Source: Streptacidiphilus fuscans (GTDB lineage: Bacteria; Actinomycetota; Actinomycetes; Streptomycetales; Streptomycetaceae). Taken from it: 64,000 bases of DNA. A model generated the notes under the pieces. It was given only the letters and a program-made list of their open reading frames with translations, did not search any database and had not been told where the DNA came from. This document shows, one piece after another, positions 1-8,472 of the stretch; the first letter of the stretch is position 1; each line of letters begins with the position of its first letter. The translations under genes were made by a program, and so were the position numbers. Location: contig NZ_JADPRT010000005.1 of NCBI RefSeq assembly GCF_015690355.1, positions 326,503 through 390,502 on the forward strand, read 5' to 3'.

Positions 1-5
1 CGGTG

Positions 6-28
6 GCGCGGGACACTATGTCCCGCGC
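6..28. promoter_or_regulatory. Perfect inverted repeat at left edge
   Basis: Ten-base arms GCGCGGGACA and TGTCCCGCGC flank a 3-nt centre CTA. It is either a hairpin or a protein-binding palindrome with core GGGACA-N3-TGTCCC. No gene can be assigned to it because the neighbour to the left is outside the window. Confidence 0.5.
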
Positions 29-88
29 GCACCTCGCGACAAGGGAGGGGAGCAGGAGACTCCGCGCGACGTCCCCCGCGTCCCGCCC

Positions 89-107
89 CTTGTCATCGGG
101 TGACAAG
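89..107. promoter_or_regulatory. Inverted repeat CTTGTCA-N5-TGACAAG
   Basis: Perfect 7-bp arms around TCGGG. A further TTGTCA half-site lies at about 122-127, just past the stop of the leftward secreted-protein gene. It looks like an operator for a gene outside the window, or a weak terminator hairpin. Confidence 0.4.
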
Positions 108-151
108 CGCCGTCACCGGCGTTTGTCACGACCTGCGTCGTGCGGTGGTGA

Positions 152-769
152 TCACGGCGAGGTGACCTGCAGGGTGGCCGGCGAGAGTGCGTAGTCGCCG
201 GTGAAGGTGTTGGAGTCGCCGTTGTTGATCAGGCCGAGGCAGAGACCGCTGACGTTCTCGGCGATGAGGGTGCCGCCGGTGATGCTCAGCGTGTGGGTGG
301 AGTTGGTGTAGGTCCCGGTGAGGGTGGCCGGTCCGCCACTGGTGGTGCCGCCGAAGGTCGCGTTGCACGCCCCGGAGATGCTGGCCTCGACGCCGGTCAG
401 CGTGCCGGTGGTGACCCCGTTCGCGTAGCTGGTGGCGTTGAACTTCCACGGCAGGTTGCTCGCGCTGACGGTGAAGGTGATCCCCGCCGGTCCGGTGCAG
501 CTGGTGAACGTCGCGCCGCTGACGGTGGCGAGGGCGGTGCCGGACAGGCCGGTGCCGTTCGCCGCGCTGCCGCTCGCCGATGCGGTCGTACAGGTCAGCA
601 CGGTGCCCGTGGTGGTGTCCGTCAGCAGCGTGTCGGTGGAGGTGCCGGTGAAGCTGCCACCGCCGGACACGGTGTAGGTGCCGGCCGCGCTCGCCTCGGT
701 GGTTCCCAGACCCACGACGGCAGCCGCCATGGTCGCCGCAACGATGGTCGCCTTGGTAAATCTGTACAC
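152..769 (-). CDS. Secreted Thr/Ser/Gly-rich protein of unknown function
   Basis: I choose the GTG at 769, which has AGGAAGAG just upstream; an ATG 18 codons earlier has no such site. The product is about 205 residues. Residues 1-28 form a Sec signal peptide (basic start, hydrophobic Ala/Val core, cleavage near ASA-A). The mature part is rich in Thr, Ser, Gly and Ala and contains four cysteines, suggesting a small disulfide-stabilised beta fold outside the cell. I do not recognise a named domain. It is transcribed away from the PucR-type gene. Exported status is well supported; function is unknown. Confidence 0.75.
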   Translation of the reverse strand: MYRFTKATIVAATMAAAVVGLGTTEASAAGTYTVSGGGSFTGTSTDTLLTDTTTGTVLTCTTASASGSAANGTGLSGTALATVSGATFTSCTGPAGITFTVSASNLPWKFNATSYANGVTTGTLTGVEASISGACNATFGGTTSGGPATLTGTYTNSTHTLSITGGTLIAENVSGLCLGLINNGDSNTFTGDYALSPATLQVTSP

Positions 770-1197
770 GTTCTCTTCCTTCCCGAGCCTGCGGAAAAGA
801 CAAACGGATGCATACGCCGCCATGGTGCGGGACGGCGCGAACCAATTCCCGGAATTCTCCTGACAATTCGTCGGGCGATTCCTCGTGCCGAGTGACGCTA
901 CGCACGGGTAACCGACACCGCAACCGTCCGCGTCGAGATCTGCTCAGTCATCTCGCCCCGAGGCCCCGTTCTTGTGCCCGGCAGCAGGGGGACCGTCACA
1001 GAATTTGTCGGCAAGTGAGCATGACCGGCCGGTAAGCATCGCTCCACACGAACTTCCGGGTTCCGAGGTGCTGCGCCGCACACACACGGTGGTCTATGTT
1101 TCAAGGGCCAACGAAGTCACCGGCGTTCTGCCTGCTCCCGCCCACCACATCCGGCGCGGCGGAACTGCGGCGCGCCCTGCCCACGCGAGGGAGAGGC
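770..1197. other. Intergenic region between divergent genes
   Basis: About 430 bases separate the secreted protein from the regulator. It should hold both promoters, but I see no clear -35/-10 pair. The reading frame of the regulator is open upstream to an ATG at 1096, but that part lacks a ribosome site and I treat it as leader. Confidence 0.4.
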
Positions 1198-2418
1198 ATG
1201 ACGGCGCCGGGTCAGCACTCCGCTCCACGCGTCTCCGCGCTCAGCGCGATCCCGCGCGAGCTCACCACCATCATGCGTCCCGAACTCCCCAGCCTGCTCA
1301 AGGAGATGCTGGAGGAGATCGTCGGCGCGATACCGGAGTACGCCGACCTGCTGGACGGTCAGGGCGCCCGGGTGATCCGGCGCGGCATCGAGCAGAACGT
1401 CGTCGCCTTCGTCGAACAGGTCGGCCTGCCGCCGCAGCGCACCACCGGGACCATGCCGAGCCGGGACGAGATCTGCCGGCAGTTCGGCCGCTTCGAGGCC
1501 TACGAAGGCCGCAATCTGGACCGGCTGTTGGAGGCCTACCGGATCGCCTGCCAGGTCGCGCTGCGCCGGGTCCGGGTGGTCGGCCGCCGCTACAACCTGT
1601 CCGCGGCGCTGCTGATGACCTTCGCGGACGCGCTCTTCGCCTATATGGGCGAGATCGCCGAACTCTCCCGCGAGGGCTACCGGCAGGCCCTGGTCGAGCT
1701 CGGCGAGGAGCCCGACAACCGCAGACGCCGCCTGCTGCGCCGCATCCTGGCCGGCGCGCCGATGAGCCGCGCCACGCTCAAGGAGCTTGCGCAGCAGGCG
1801 AACTGGACGCTCCCCGAGGAAGTCACCATGGTCGCGCTGCATCCGGGCAGCCGACCCAAGCGCTCCGAGCTGGACGGCGAGATCCTCGCCGACCTGTCCG
1901 ACCCCGAGCCGCACCTGCTGGTCCCCGGCCACCTCGACGACATGCGCCGGATCTCGCTCAGCCTGGCGCTGACCGGCTGCCGCGCCGCCGTCGGGCTGAC
2001 CACGACGCTCAGCGAGGCGCCCGACTCGCTGCGCTGGGCGCGGCAGGCGCTGGCGCTCTCGGAGACCGGCGTGCTCACGGACCTGCCCGTGGTCTTCTGC
2101 GAGGACCACCTGCTGCAGCTCTGGCTGCTGGGCGACCCGGCGCTGCTACGACAGTTCGGCAAGCGCTACCTGCGCCCGCTCGAAGGCCTGACGCCTACTC
2201 AGCGTTCGCGCCTGAGCGACACGTTGCGCAGTTGGCTGTCCACCCGCGACACCGCGCCGCAGATGGCCGAGGAACTCGGCGTCCACCCGCAGACGATCCG
2301 CTATCGCCTGCGCGTTCTGGAGCGGATTTTCGGCCCGCGCCTCAGCGATCCCGACGAGCGATTCGGTATTGAGATCGCCCTTCGCGCACTGCGCCTTCAA
2401 TCGCGCAACCGGATCTGA
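1198..2418 (+). CDS. PucR-family helix-turn-helix transcriptional regulator
   Basis: About 406 residues from the ATG at 1198, which follows GAGGGAGAGG. The N-terminal third is an all-helical region like the RsbRD-type sensor seen in many actinobacterial PucR proteins. The centre resembles the GGDEF-derived middle segment of this family. The C-terminal 50 residues carry the PucR helix-turn-helix, with HPQTIRYRLRVLE as the recognition region. Such proteins usually act as single DNA-binding activators or repressors of nearby catabolic or developmental genes. No target is obvious; the next gene encodes a secreted protein on the same strand 445 bases away. Confidence 0.85.
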   Translation: MTAPGQHSAPRVSALSAIPRELTTIMRPELPSLLKEMLEEIVGAIPEYADLLDGQGARVIRRGIEQNVVAFVEQVGLPPQRTTGTMPSRDEICRQFGRFEAYEGRNLDRLLEAYRIACQVALRRVRVVGRRYNLSAALLMTFADALFAYMGEIAELSREGYRQALVELGEEPDNRRRRLLRRILAGAPMSRATLKELAQQANWTLPEEVTMVALHPGSRPKRSELDGEILADLSDPEPHLLVPGHLDDMRRISLSLALTGCRAAVGLTTTLSEAPDSLRWARQALALSETGVLTDLPVVFCEDHLLQLWLLGDPALLRQFGKRYLRPLEGLTPTQRSRLSDTLRSWLSTRDTAPQMAEELGVHPQTIRYRLRVLERIFGPRLSDPDERFGIEIALRALRLQSRNRI

Positions 2419-2863
2419 CCCTGTAAGGGGCAGGACCGAATCGGCGTAACATTTCAGCAGGCGTTTCCCCGACGCGGAACGCATCAGTCCGATTTTGTTT
2501 TCACCCTTCGCGACGTCAGACGTTCCGGGCAGGCATCGAGAACATCTGCTTCTGCCCAGGTGCGCGCGCTGACATATTGCCCCGCGGAACATGACGGGAC
2601 ATCATCACCCCGCCGGTTGCCGACGAGAGGGGAATTCCGTCGCGGGCTCCTGATCACGTCTCCTGCGGGCCGTTACGCCCTGGTTCCGCCAGGTTCCGCG
2701 TTACGTGTCGTTACGTGTTACGCCGGACCCATTGACCTGACACGAACACGTCTGGTTCGCTACCACCACGACCAGTGGTGCACCGGTCGTTCACACTCCG
2801 GACACTTCCCCACGCACCGTTCCCTACACGCCATTTGGCGAGCGAAGAGAGGATCGGACTCCC
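2419..2863. promoter_or_regulatory. Intergenic leader with direct and inverted repeats
   Basis: Before the secreted HExxE protein gene there is a repeated GTTACGTGT (about 2699-2720), then a possible -35 TTGACC at 2732-2737, then an inverted repeat ACCAC-N5-GTGGT at 2765-2779. No convincing -10 follows. I interpret this as the promoter region of the gene at 2864. Confidence 0.4.
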
Positions 2864-4030
2864 ATGGGTCTCTCCAACCAGCGCGGCTCGCGCCGCAAGA
2901 TCGTCACCGGGGTCGCTTCGTTGACCCTGATCACCGCCGGTGCGCTTGTCGCGGCGCAGTCCACCACGGCGGTGGCGGCGAGCGGCGCGCACCCGGCGCC
3001 GATGGCGAACCCGTACAACCCGCAGACCGGCCACACCTACCGGCACGGCGTGATACCCACGCGTACCGAGACCACCGAGATGCGCGCCTGGGCGAAGACC
3101 CACTCCGCCGCCACCACCGGCCCGGAGACGCTGTCCTACGGCGGCGGCATCGACGGCATCGGCGTGCTGAGCGGCCACGCCAAGGTCTACCTGGTGTTCT
3201 ACGGCACCCAGTGGGGGACCAAGACCACCGCCTCCAACGGCGACGCCGCCTTCTCCAAGGACCCCGACAAGGCCGCGGGCGCCGCGCAGCAGATGTTCAA
3301 GGGCATCGGCACCAACGGCGAGAAGTGGTCGGCCGACCTGACCCAGTGGTGTGACGGCCCGAACGTCAAGGCCGGGGCCACCAGCTGCCCGAGCAACGCC
3401 GCCTTCATCCCCTACCAGACCGGTGGCGTGCTGTCCGGCGTCTGGTACGACAACTCCAAGGCGGAGCCGACCAACGCCACCGGCCACCAGCTCGGCGTCG
3501 AGGCGGTCGCCGCCGCGGCCCACTTCGGCAACAAGACGGCCGCCGCCAACCGCGACGCCTACTACATCATCCTGTCGCCCCACGGCACCGACCCGGACGG
3601 CTACCAGAACCCCAGCACCGGGTACTGCGCCTGGCACGACTACAACGGCGACACCACCCTGACCGGCGGCCCGGTCTCCTCGCCCTACGGCGACATCGCC
3701 TTCTCCAACCAGCCGTACAACATGGACCTCGGCGCGAGCTGCGGTGTCGGCTTCATCAACTCCCCCGGAACGCTTGACGGGTACACCATGACCCTCGGCC
3801 ACGAGTGGCACGAGATGATGTCCGACAAGAACCCGGCGGGCGGCTGGACCAACAACACCGGCAGCTCCTACAACGGCGAGGAGAACTCCGACGAGTGCGC
3901 CTGGCTGAACCCGGGCACCGCGGGCGGCGCGGCGAACATCAAGTTCGGCTCCTTCGGCACCTTCGCCGAGCAGGCCAGCTGGTCCAACGACACCAACTCC
4001 TGCGCCATCTCCCACGCGATCCTGCACTGA
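2864..4030 (+). CDS. Secreted HExxE-motif protein (EXORDIUM/phosphate-induced-like signature)
   Basis: 388 residues. A basic start and hydrophobic stretch to about residue 39 (ending in AVAAS) form a Sec signal. The key signature is HEWHE at residues 313-317, followed about 25 residues later by GEENSDEC with Asp343 and Cys345. HExxE plus a later GE-x-x-D-x-C is the pattern of secreted proteins resembling plant phosphate-induced/EXORDIUM proteins, and it suggests metal binding. It is not the canonical HExxH zinc-protease motif. A second protein with the same signature lies at 17067-19865. Peptidase activity is possible but unproven. Confidence 0.75.
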   Translation: MGLSNQRGSRRKIVTGVASLTLITAGALVAAQSTTAVAASGAHPAPMANPYNPQTGHTYRHGVIPTRTETTEMRAWAKTHSAATTGPETLSYGGGIDGIGVLSGHAKVYLVFYGTQWGTKTTASNGDAAFSKDPDKAAGAAQQMFKGIGTNGEKWSADLTQWCDGPNVKAGATSCPSNAAFIPYQTGGVLSGVWYDNSKAEPTNATGHQLGVEAVAAAAHFGNKTAAANRDAYYIILSPHGTDPDGYQNPSTGYCAWHDYNGDTTLTGGPVSSPYGDIAFSNQPYNMDLGASCGVGFINSPGTLDGYTMTLGHEWHEMMSDKNPAGGWTNNTGSSYNGEENSDECAWLNPGTAGGAANIKFGSFGTFAEQASWSNDTNSCAISHAILH

Positions 4031-4040
4031 CGCCTGATCG

Positions 4041-4055
4041 CTGACGGAACGTCAA
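4041..4055. promoter_or_regulatory. TGAC-N5-GTCA palindrome at a convergent gene junction
   Basis: CTGACGGAACGTCAA lies between the stops of the HExxE gene and the leftward TetR gene. The TetR stop codon (complement of 4052-4054) is the right arm. Three 7-bp units beginning CTGA (about 4027-4047) lead into it. It could be a small bidirectional hairpin or a protein-binding site. Confidence 0.5.
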
Positions 4056-4699
4056 CCGGGGGTGGGCCGAGTGCCCGCCCCCGGTTCGCGGTACCGGTAG
4101 TACGCCAGGAACATCTCCACGCCGCTGCGGATCAGATCCTCCGTGGTCCTCGCGCCGATCTCGGCGCCACAGGAGCCCTGCACCAGGTGCGGGTAGAGCA
4201 CCAGCGCGAAGAGCTGCGTCGCCCCCAGTTCGGGATCGGGCATCTCCAGGCGGCCCTCGGCGGCCAGCCGACGGAACGCGGCCGCCAGCGCGGGGTGGGC
4301 ACGGTCCGGGCCGCTGCGCCGCCAGGCCGCGCCGAGCTCGGGGAACGTGCGCACCTCGTCGGCGACGAGCCGACGCAGACCGGCCACCTTCGGCGCGGTC
4401 AACCCCTCGACCCACGCGCGCGAGGCGAGCACCAGCGCCTCCCGCAGGTCCGCCGACGCGGCCAGCCGGGCCTCGGCGCGCGCGACGGCTGCGCCCAGGG
4501 CATCCTCCAGCGCCTCGGTCACCACCTCGACGAACAGGGCTTCCTTGCTGCCGAAGTGGTTGTAGACGGTCACCTTCGAGACGCCCGCCTCGGCGGCGAT
4601 CCGGTCCACCCCGGCGGCGTAGCCGTCCTCCACGAAGACCTCCGCGGCGGCGCGCACGATCGCCGCGCGCTTGCGCTCGGCCCGGTCACCCGCGGGCAT
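4052..4699 (-). CDS. TetR-family transcriptional repressor
   Basis: 215 residues. The N-terminal helix-turn-helix spans about residues 10-58, with the typical GVSKVTVYNHFGSKEALF recognition segment. The C-terminal domain is the variable ligand pocket of the AefR-like branch. It is divergent from a cupin gene 180 bases away. A near-perfect 21-bp palindrome in that gap (4778-4798) is a good operator candidate, so I infer that it represses itself and the cupin gene in response to a small molecule I cannot identify. Confidence 0.9.
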   Translation of the reverse strand: MPAGDRAERKRAAIVRAAAEVFVEDGYAAGVDRIAAEAGVSKVTVYNHFGSKEALFVEVVTEALEDALGAAVARAEARLAASADLREALVLASRAWVEGLTAPKVAGLRRLVADEVRTFPELGAAWRRSGPDRAHPALAAAFRRLAAEGRLEMPDPELGATQLFALVLYPHLVQGSCGAEIGARTTEDLIRSGVEMFLAYYRYREPGAGTRPTPG

Positions 4700-4717
4700 C
4701 GTCGTTCCCTTCCCCAG

Positions 4718-4766
4718 CGGTTTCAGGGCATCAGCCGGTTTCAGGTCATCATCAGGCGGTTTCAGG
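4718..4766. repeat. Three direct repeats of CGGTTTCAGG
   Basis: Identical decamers at 4718-4727, 4736-4745 and 4757-4766 (spacing 18 and 21 bp), just upstream of the TetR start. This may be a second regulator's binding array or recent short duplication. Confidence 0.6.
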
Positions 4767-4777
4767 CTAGCAGTGAC

Positions 4778-4798
4778 TGAACTGAACGGTTGAGTTCA
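4778..4798. promoter_or_regulatory. Probable TetR operator
   Basis: TGAACT-G-AAC-G-GTT-G-AGTTCA: a 21-bp palindrome with only the centre and two symmetric positions unpaired. It lies between the divergent TetR and cupin genes, the usual place for an autoregulatory operator. Confidence 0.65.
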
Positions 4799-4878
4799 CC
4801 TGAACGCGTCGGTACAGTTCCTTTCGCTTTCGCTCGTGAACGACCGATCCGTCCTGCGCCTCCCAGAAGGGCTGCACG

Positions 4879-5406
4879 ATGTCCCTGCCGAACGACGCCG
4901 AGCTCAACGCCGTGACCTCCTACCCGCCGATCCGCTACACGGGCGAGGGCGAGGTGTCCGCCGTGCACCGCCCCGGCGCGGAGACCCCCGAGCTGACCTA
5001 CCCGAACGGCAACCAGGTCAGCTACCTGGCCAAGGGCACGCTCACCGAGGGCAAGTTCGGCCTCTACCGCTGGGACTTCAGCGGCTCGCCGAGCGGTCCC
5101 GCCCCGCACATCCACCGGACCATCTCCGAGTCGTTCTTCATCCTCGAAGGCACCGTCCGGCTCTTCAACGGCGAGAAGTGGATCGACGCCACGGCCGGCG
5201 ACTTCCTCTACGTGCCCGAGGGCGGCATCCACGCGTTCCGCAACGAGTCCGGCGAGGCGGCGTCGATGCTGCTGATGTTCTCGCCGGGCGCGCCGCGCGA
5301 GGAGTACTTCGAGGAGCTGGTGGCGCGCGCCGCGCAGGACCGCCCGCTGATGACCGAGGAGGAGCGGATGGAGTTCCTGCTCAAGCACGACAACATCTTC
5401 GTGTGA
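4879..5406 (+). CDS. Cupin-domain protein
   Basis: 175 residues in a single cupin_2 barrel. Motif 1 is HIHRTISESFFILEG (about residues 76-90) and motif 2 is GDFLYVPEGGIHAF. The two His, the Glu and the later His form the usual metal site. Such proteins are small dioxygenases, isomerases or ligand sensors; the substrate cannot be read from sequence. The gene faces the TetR gene across a palindromic operator, so it is probably what that repressor controls. Its 3' end runs into four degenerate 14-15 bp tandem units (5403-5460), the first of which contains the stop. Confidence 0.85.
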   Translation: MSLPNDAELNAVTSYPPIRYTGEGEVSAVHRPGAETPELTYPNGNQVSYLAKGTLTEGKFGLYRWDFSGSPSGPAPHIHRTISESFFILEGTVRLFNGEKWIDATAGDFLYVPEGGIHAFRNESGEAASMLLMFSPGAPREEYFEELVARAAQDRPLMTEEERMEFLLKHDNIFV

Positions 5407-5460
5407 GCCGTCGCCGGTGACCCGTCGCCCAGCGAGCCCTCGCCCATCGAGCCTCGCGTA
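5403..5460 (+). repeat. Four tandem 14-15 bp units starting at the cupin stop codon
   Basis: Units GTGAGCCGTCGCCG, GTGACCCGTCGCCCA, GCGAGCCCTCGCCCA and TCGAGCCTCGCGTA follow head to tail. The first includes the TGA stop at 5404-5406. The copies diverge progressively, as in an old slippage expansion. Confidence 0.65.
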
Positions 5461-5544
5461 GCGCCGACCGGCGGAACATTCCTCGGCACTCCGCCCTCCC
5501 TCGGGATCACAATGGGATTCTCGGGAGCCCGGAAGGAGCGAGCC

Positions 5545-5832
5545 GTGAGTGAAAGCTGGGGCGACGAGGTCTACCGGCCCGACGGGGACGAGCCGCCGGA
5601 CTTCGAGGGGCTCCTGGACCCGGAGGACACCCTGGTCGGCGGGGAGAACCCGCTGGAGGAGGGCTACGTCCCGCGCGGGCGCCCGCTCGGGGCGCTGCGC
5701 GACGGTGTGACGGTCGGCGAGGGCCGGTCCGGCGAGAGCCTGGACGCACGGCTGGCGCAGGAGCGCCCCGATCCCACGCTGGGCGAGCTTCCCGAGGAGA
5801 GCGAGGACGAGGAGGACGCGGAGGTGCCCTGA
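5545..5832 (+). CDS. DUF5709-family small acidic protein
   Basis: 95 residues. The GTG at 5545 is preceded by GGAAGGAG, so I take it rather than the ATG at 5512. The sequence is acidic and low in complexity at both ends; the middle (DFEGLLDPEDTLVG, then ARLAQERPD) matches the small actinobacterial DUF5709 proteins, whose function is unknown. No membrane segment or cysteine. It stands alone between the cupin and the DGPF/sigma pair and shares no overlap with either. Confidence 0.75.
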   Translation: MSESWGDEVYRPDGDEPPDFEGLLDPEDTLVGGENPLEEGYVPRGRPLGALRDGVTVGEGRSGESLDARLAQERPDPTLGELPEESEDEEDAEVP

Positions 5833-5891
5833 GGCTCGGGCCGGGCCGGGACCGGACGGTTCGGGCAATCAGCAAAAGTTTCCGCGAGCGG

Positions 5892-5920
5892 TGTCAAGAT
5901 GCGGGCGTCGGCTCCGACCA
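5892..5920 (+). promoter_or_regulatory. Candidate ECF-sigma promoter of the first DGPF/sigma pair
   Basis: TGTCAA (5892-5897), a 17-base spacer and CGACCA (5915-5920), ending about 49 bases before the DGPF start. The second DGPF gene has TGTCGA-N17-CTACCT at almost the same distance. The shared pattern TGTCRA-N17-CKACCW suggests that both modules are read by ECF sigma factors, perhaps their own. Confidence 0.55.
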
Positions 5921-5968
5921 CTGGTCGAAAGGGCCCGACCGGGGCCCGCGCACACCGAGGAGCACACC

Positions 5969-6340
5969 ATGAAGTTCCTGATCAGCATGCACATCAACCC
6001 CGCCGTGCTGGACGCGCTGACCGAGGACGAGCAGGCCGCCGTCGGCGCCGGACACGGCCGGTTCATGGAGGCGCTGAAGCAGTCGGGTGAGCTGATCACC
6101 ACGCAGGCGCTGGTCGACCCGTCGCAGGCGGCGGTGGTGACGGTCCGCAACGGCCAGCCGGTGGTGACCGACGGGCCGTTCCTGGAGGCGAAGGAGTTCC
6201 TGGGCGGTTTCTACCTGGTCGACTGCGAGAACAAGGAGCGCGCGATCGAGCTGGCCGCGCAGATCCCGGACGCCGCGATCCCCGGCCTGGGTGTCGAGGT
6301 GCGGCAGGTCATGTTCTCCGACGGACAATTGGAGGCGTGA
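5969..6340 (+). CDS. DGPF-motif (YCII-related) protein, partner of ECF sigma factor
   Basis: 123 residues, start ATG 5969 after a GAGG-type site. It has the dimeric ferredoxin-like YCII fold, with the diagnostic motif VVTDGPFLEAKE near residue 70. Proteins of this type almost always sit next to an ECF42-group sigma factor; their biochemical role is not settled. Its stop overlaps the GTG start of the sigma gene (GTGA at 6337-6340), so the two are translationally coupled. A second, diverged copy of this module lies at 21975-23721. Confidence 0.88.
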   Translation: MKFLISMHINPAVLDALTEDEQAAVGAGHGRFMEALKQSGELITTQALVDPSQAAVVTVRNGQPVVTDGPFLEAKEFLGGFYLVDCENKERAIELAAQIPDAAIPGLGVEVRQVMFSDGQLEA

Positions 6341-7587
6341 GCGAAGCGCCTGAACCCACCGTCGAGGACCTGCTGCGCGAGCTGGCGCCGCAGGTCCTCG
6401 GCACACTCGTCCGCCGTTACGGCGCCTTCGAGGACTGCGAGGACGCCGTGCAGGAGGCCGTCCTCGCCGCGGCCGTCCAGTGGCCGGAGCAGGGCGTACC
6501 GGACAACCCGCGCGGCTGGCTGCTGACGGTCGCCCAACGGCGCTTCGTGGACCAGCTCCGCAGCGACCAGGCCCGCCGCGCGCGGGAGTCGGCCACCGCC
6601 GCGGAGCTCGTGCCGGAGCTCATGCCGGAGGAGGAGCCTGCGCAGGTGCCGCAGACCGACGACACCCTCGTCCTGCTCTTCCTCTGCTGCCATCCCGCGC
6701 TGACACCGGCCTCGCAGACGGCGCTGACGCTGCGCGCGGTCGGTGGGCTGACCACGGCCGAGATCGCCCGTGCGTTCCTGGTCCCTGAGGCGACCGTGGC
6801 CGCCCGGATCAGCCGCGCCAAGCAGCGGATCAAGGCGGCGGGCAGCACGTTCGTCCTGCCGCAGGGCCCAGAGCGTGAGGAGCGGCTCCAGGTCGTCCTG
6901 CACGTGCTCTACCTGATCTTCAACGAGGGCTACACCGCCTCCTCCGGCCAGGACCTACAGCGCACCGACCTCGCCCGCGAGGCGATCCGGCTGACCCGCG
7001 CCGTGCACGCCCAACTGCCGGACGACGGCGAGGTGACCGGCCTGCTCGCGCTGATGCTGCTCACCCACGCCCGCCGCGAGACCCGGACGACCCCCACCGG
7101 CGACCTCGTGCCGCTGGCCGAGCAGGACCGCTCGCGCTGGGACCGCGCGCTGATCGACGAGGGTCTCACTCTGGCCAAGTCCTCGCTGGCGAGGCCGACC
7201 CTCGGCCCCTACCAGCTCCAGGCCGCCATCGCCGCCACCCACGCCTCCGCGGACACGGCCGAGGAGACCGACTGGTCCCAGGTCCACGCCCTCTACCTGA
7301 TCCTGGAGCGGATCGCGCCCAACCCGATGGTCACCCTCAACCGCGCCATCGCCCTCGCCGAGACCGAGGGCCCGCAGGCCGGTCTCGACCTGCTGGCCAC
7401 CCTGGACGACGACCCCCGCATGACCGGCCACCACCGCCTCCTCTCAGTCCGCGCCCACCTGCTGGAAAGCTCCGGCGACACCACCGCCGCCCGCGACCAC
7501 TACCGCCGCGCCGCCAAGGCCACCGCCAGCCTCGCCGAACAGCGCTACCTCGACTCCCGCGCCCGCCGCCTGTCGCCGCCGGGCTGA
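6337..7587 (+). CDS. ECF42-type RNA polymerase sigma factor
   Basis: 416 residues, start GTG 6337 with GGAGG six bases upstream, overlapping the DGPF stop. Region 2 (about residues 15-80, with DAVQEAVLAA and NPRGWLL) and region 4 (about 115-175, with LTTAEIARAFLV) are followed by a long helical C-terminal extension of some 230 residues, typical of ECF42 (DUF6596/TPR-like). No anti-sigma gene is present, which is normal for this group. Length and order match the second copy at 21975-23309. The last 43 bases overlap the 3' end of the convergent MerR gene. Confidence 0.9.
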   Translation: MSEAPEPTVEDLLRELAPQVLGTLVRRYGAFEDCEDAVQEAVLAAAVQWPEQGVPDNPRGWLLTVAQRRFVDQLRSDQARRARESATAAELVPELMPEEEPAQVPQTDDTLVLLFLCCHPALTPASQTALTLRAVGGLTTAEIARAFLVPEATVAARISRAKQRIKAAGSTFVLPQGPEREERLQVVLHVLYLIFNEGYTASSGQDLQRTDLAREAIRLTRAVHAQLPDDGEVTGLLALMLLTHARRETRTTPTGDLVPLAEQDRSRWDRALIDEGLTLAKSSLARPTLGPYQLQAAIAATHASADTAEETDWSQVHALYLILERIAPNPMVTLNRAIALAETEGPQAGLDLLATLDDDPRMTGHHRLLSVRAHLLESSGDTTAARDHYRRAAKATASLAEQRYLDSRARRLSPPG

Positions 7588-8435
7588 GCCGCAACGGGGG
7601 ACCTGTCGTCGACCCGGGTGCGGAAGACCGGCCAGCCGACCTCGGTGCGCCAGTGGGCGCTGTCCGGGGTGTCGCGGTGGCCGACCAGGTAGTACTCACG
7701 AAGCGGGCCGTCGACGGCGAGTTCGTGGCGGGCGACGTAGGTCGCCAGCGCGCCGTAGGCGCGGTCGACCTCCGAGGGCGGGCCGACGTGTTCGAGGACG
7801 GCGAGTTCGGCCGCAGGCACCCGCAGCGGCTCGACCCTCCCGACCGGCCGTACCGGGCCGTCGCAGGGCACGAAGACGGTGGCCTGCCCTCGGTGCAGGG
7901 TGAACAGCTCGTCCGCGTACACGCCGCCCGCCGGGCCGGTCTCGCGGAGCCCCTGGCCGGCCACGGTGGCGAACAGCTCTCCCAACGCGCCCTGGAACCA
8001 CGCCCCGACGTCCTCGACCCCGACCGTCGCCGTGACCGCCGCGGCCCGTACCTCGCCGACGCTGCGCAGCTCGATCGCGGGCCCGTCCCCCGCTGCCGTC
8101 GGCGGCCCGAGGAGGTCCCGCAGCGCCGCGACCGTCCGCCGGGTGCTCTCCAACTCGTCCTCCAGGCGGCGCAGATGAGCGCTGACGTGCTCGTTGCGGG
8201 TCCGCACGTCGGCCGCCGTGAGCACGGAGCGGATCTCCTCCAACGGCATGCCCAGCTCCCGGAAGCGCCGGACCACCTGGGCGACGGGGATCTGCTCGGT
8301 CGAGTACCGCCGGTAGCCGGACTGCGGGTCGATGTCGGCCGGCTCCAGCAGGCCGATCTCGTGGTAGTGGCGCAGGGTCTTGACGGTCATGTGGGTGGCT
8401 CGGGAGAAGTCACCGATCGTCAGATAGGTCGTCAC
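7545..8435 (-). CDS. MerR-family regulator with effector-binding domain
   Basis: About 296 residues. I choose the GTG at 8435 because the helix-turn-helix begins immediately (LTIGDFSRATHMTVKTLRHYHEIGLL). A coiled dimerisation helix follows at about residues 75-115. Residues 130-270 form a GyrI/BltR-like drug-binding domain, so it probably senses small amphipathic compounds. A possible -10 (CACAAT) ends about 6 bases before the GTG, so the mRNA may be leaderless. It is divergent from the SnoaL-like gene at 8575, its likely target. Confidence 0.88.
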   Translation of the reverse strand: MTTYLTIGDFSRATHMTVKTLRHYHEIGLLEPADIDPQSGYRRYSTEQIPVAQVVRRFRELGMPLEEIRSVLTAADVRTRNEHVSAHLRRLEDELESTRRTVAALRDLLGPPTAAGDGPAIELRSVGEVRAAAVTATVGVEDVGAWFQGALGELFATVAGQGLRETGPAGGVYADELFTLHRGQATVFVPCDGPVRPVGRVEPLRVPAAELAVLEHVGPPSEVDRAYGALATYVARHELAVDGPLREYYLVGHRDTPDSAHWRTEVGWPVFRTRVDDRSPVAAQPGGDRRRARESR

Positions 8436-8441
8436 CCCTCG

Positions 8442-8472
8442 ATTGTGGGGCCTCCCCCAGGGGGAGGGTTGC
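8442..8472 (-). promoter_or_regulatory. MerR-type promoter with palindrome in a 19-bp spacer
   Basis: A perfect 17-bp palindrome CCTCCCCCAGGGGGAGG (8451-8467) lies between a possible -10 CACAAT (8442-8447) and a poor -35-like hexamer at 8467-8472, spacing 19 bp. A long spacer holding a palindrome is the MerR-family design. The palindrome is clear; the -35 is weak. Confidence 0.5.

Noticed and set aside
2864..4030. Canonical HExxH zinc metalloprotease
   Set aside because: HEWHE is HExxE; the His positions do not fit HExxH, and the later GE-x-x-D-x-C fits the EXORDIUM-like signature better.
4762..5868. Long leftward frame over the cupin and DUF5709 genes
   Set aside because: It lacks domain motifs and is explained as the antisense of two well-supported rightward genes.
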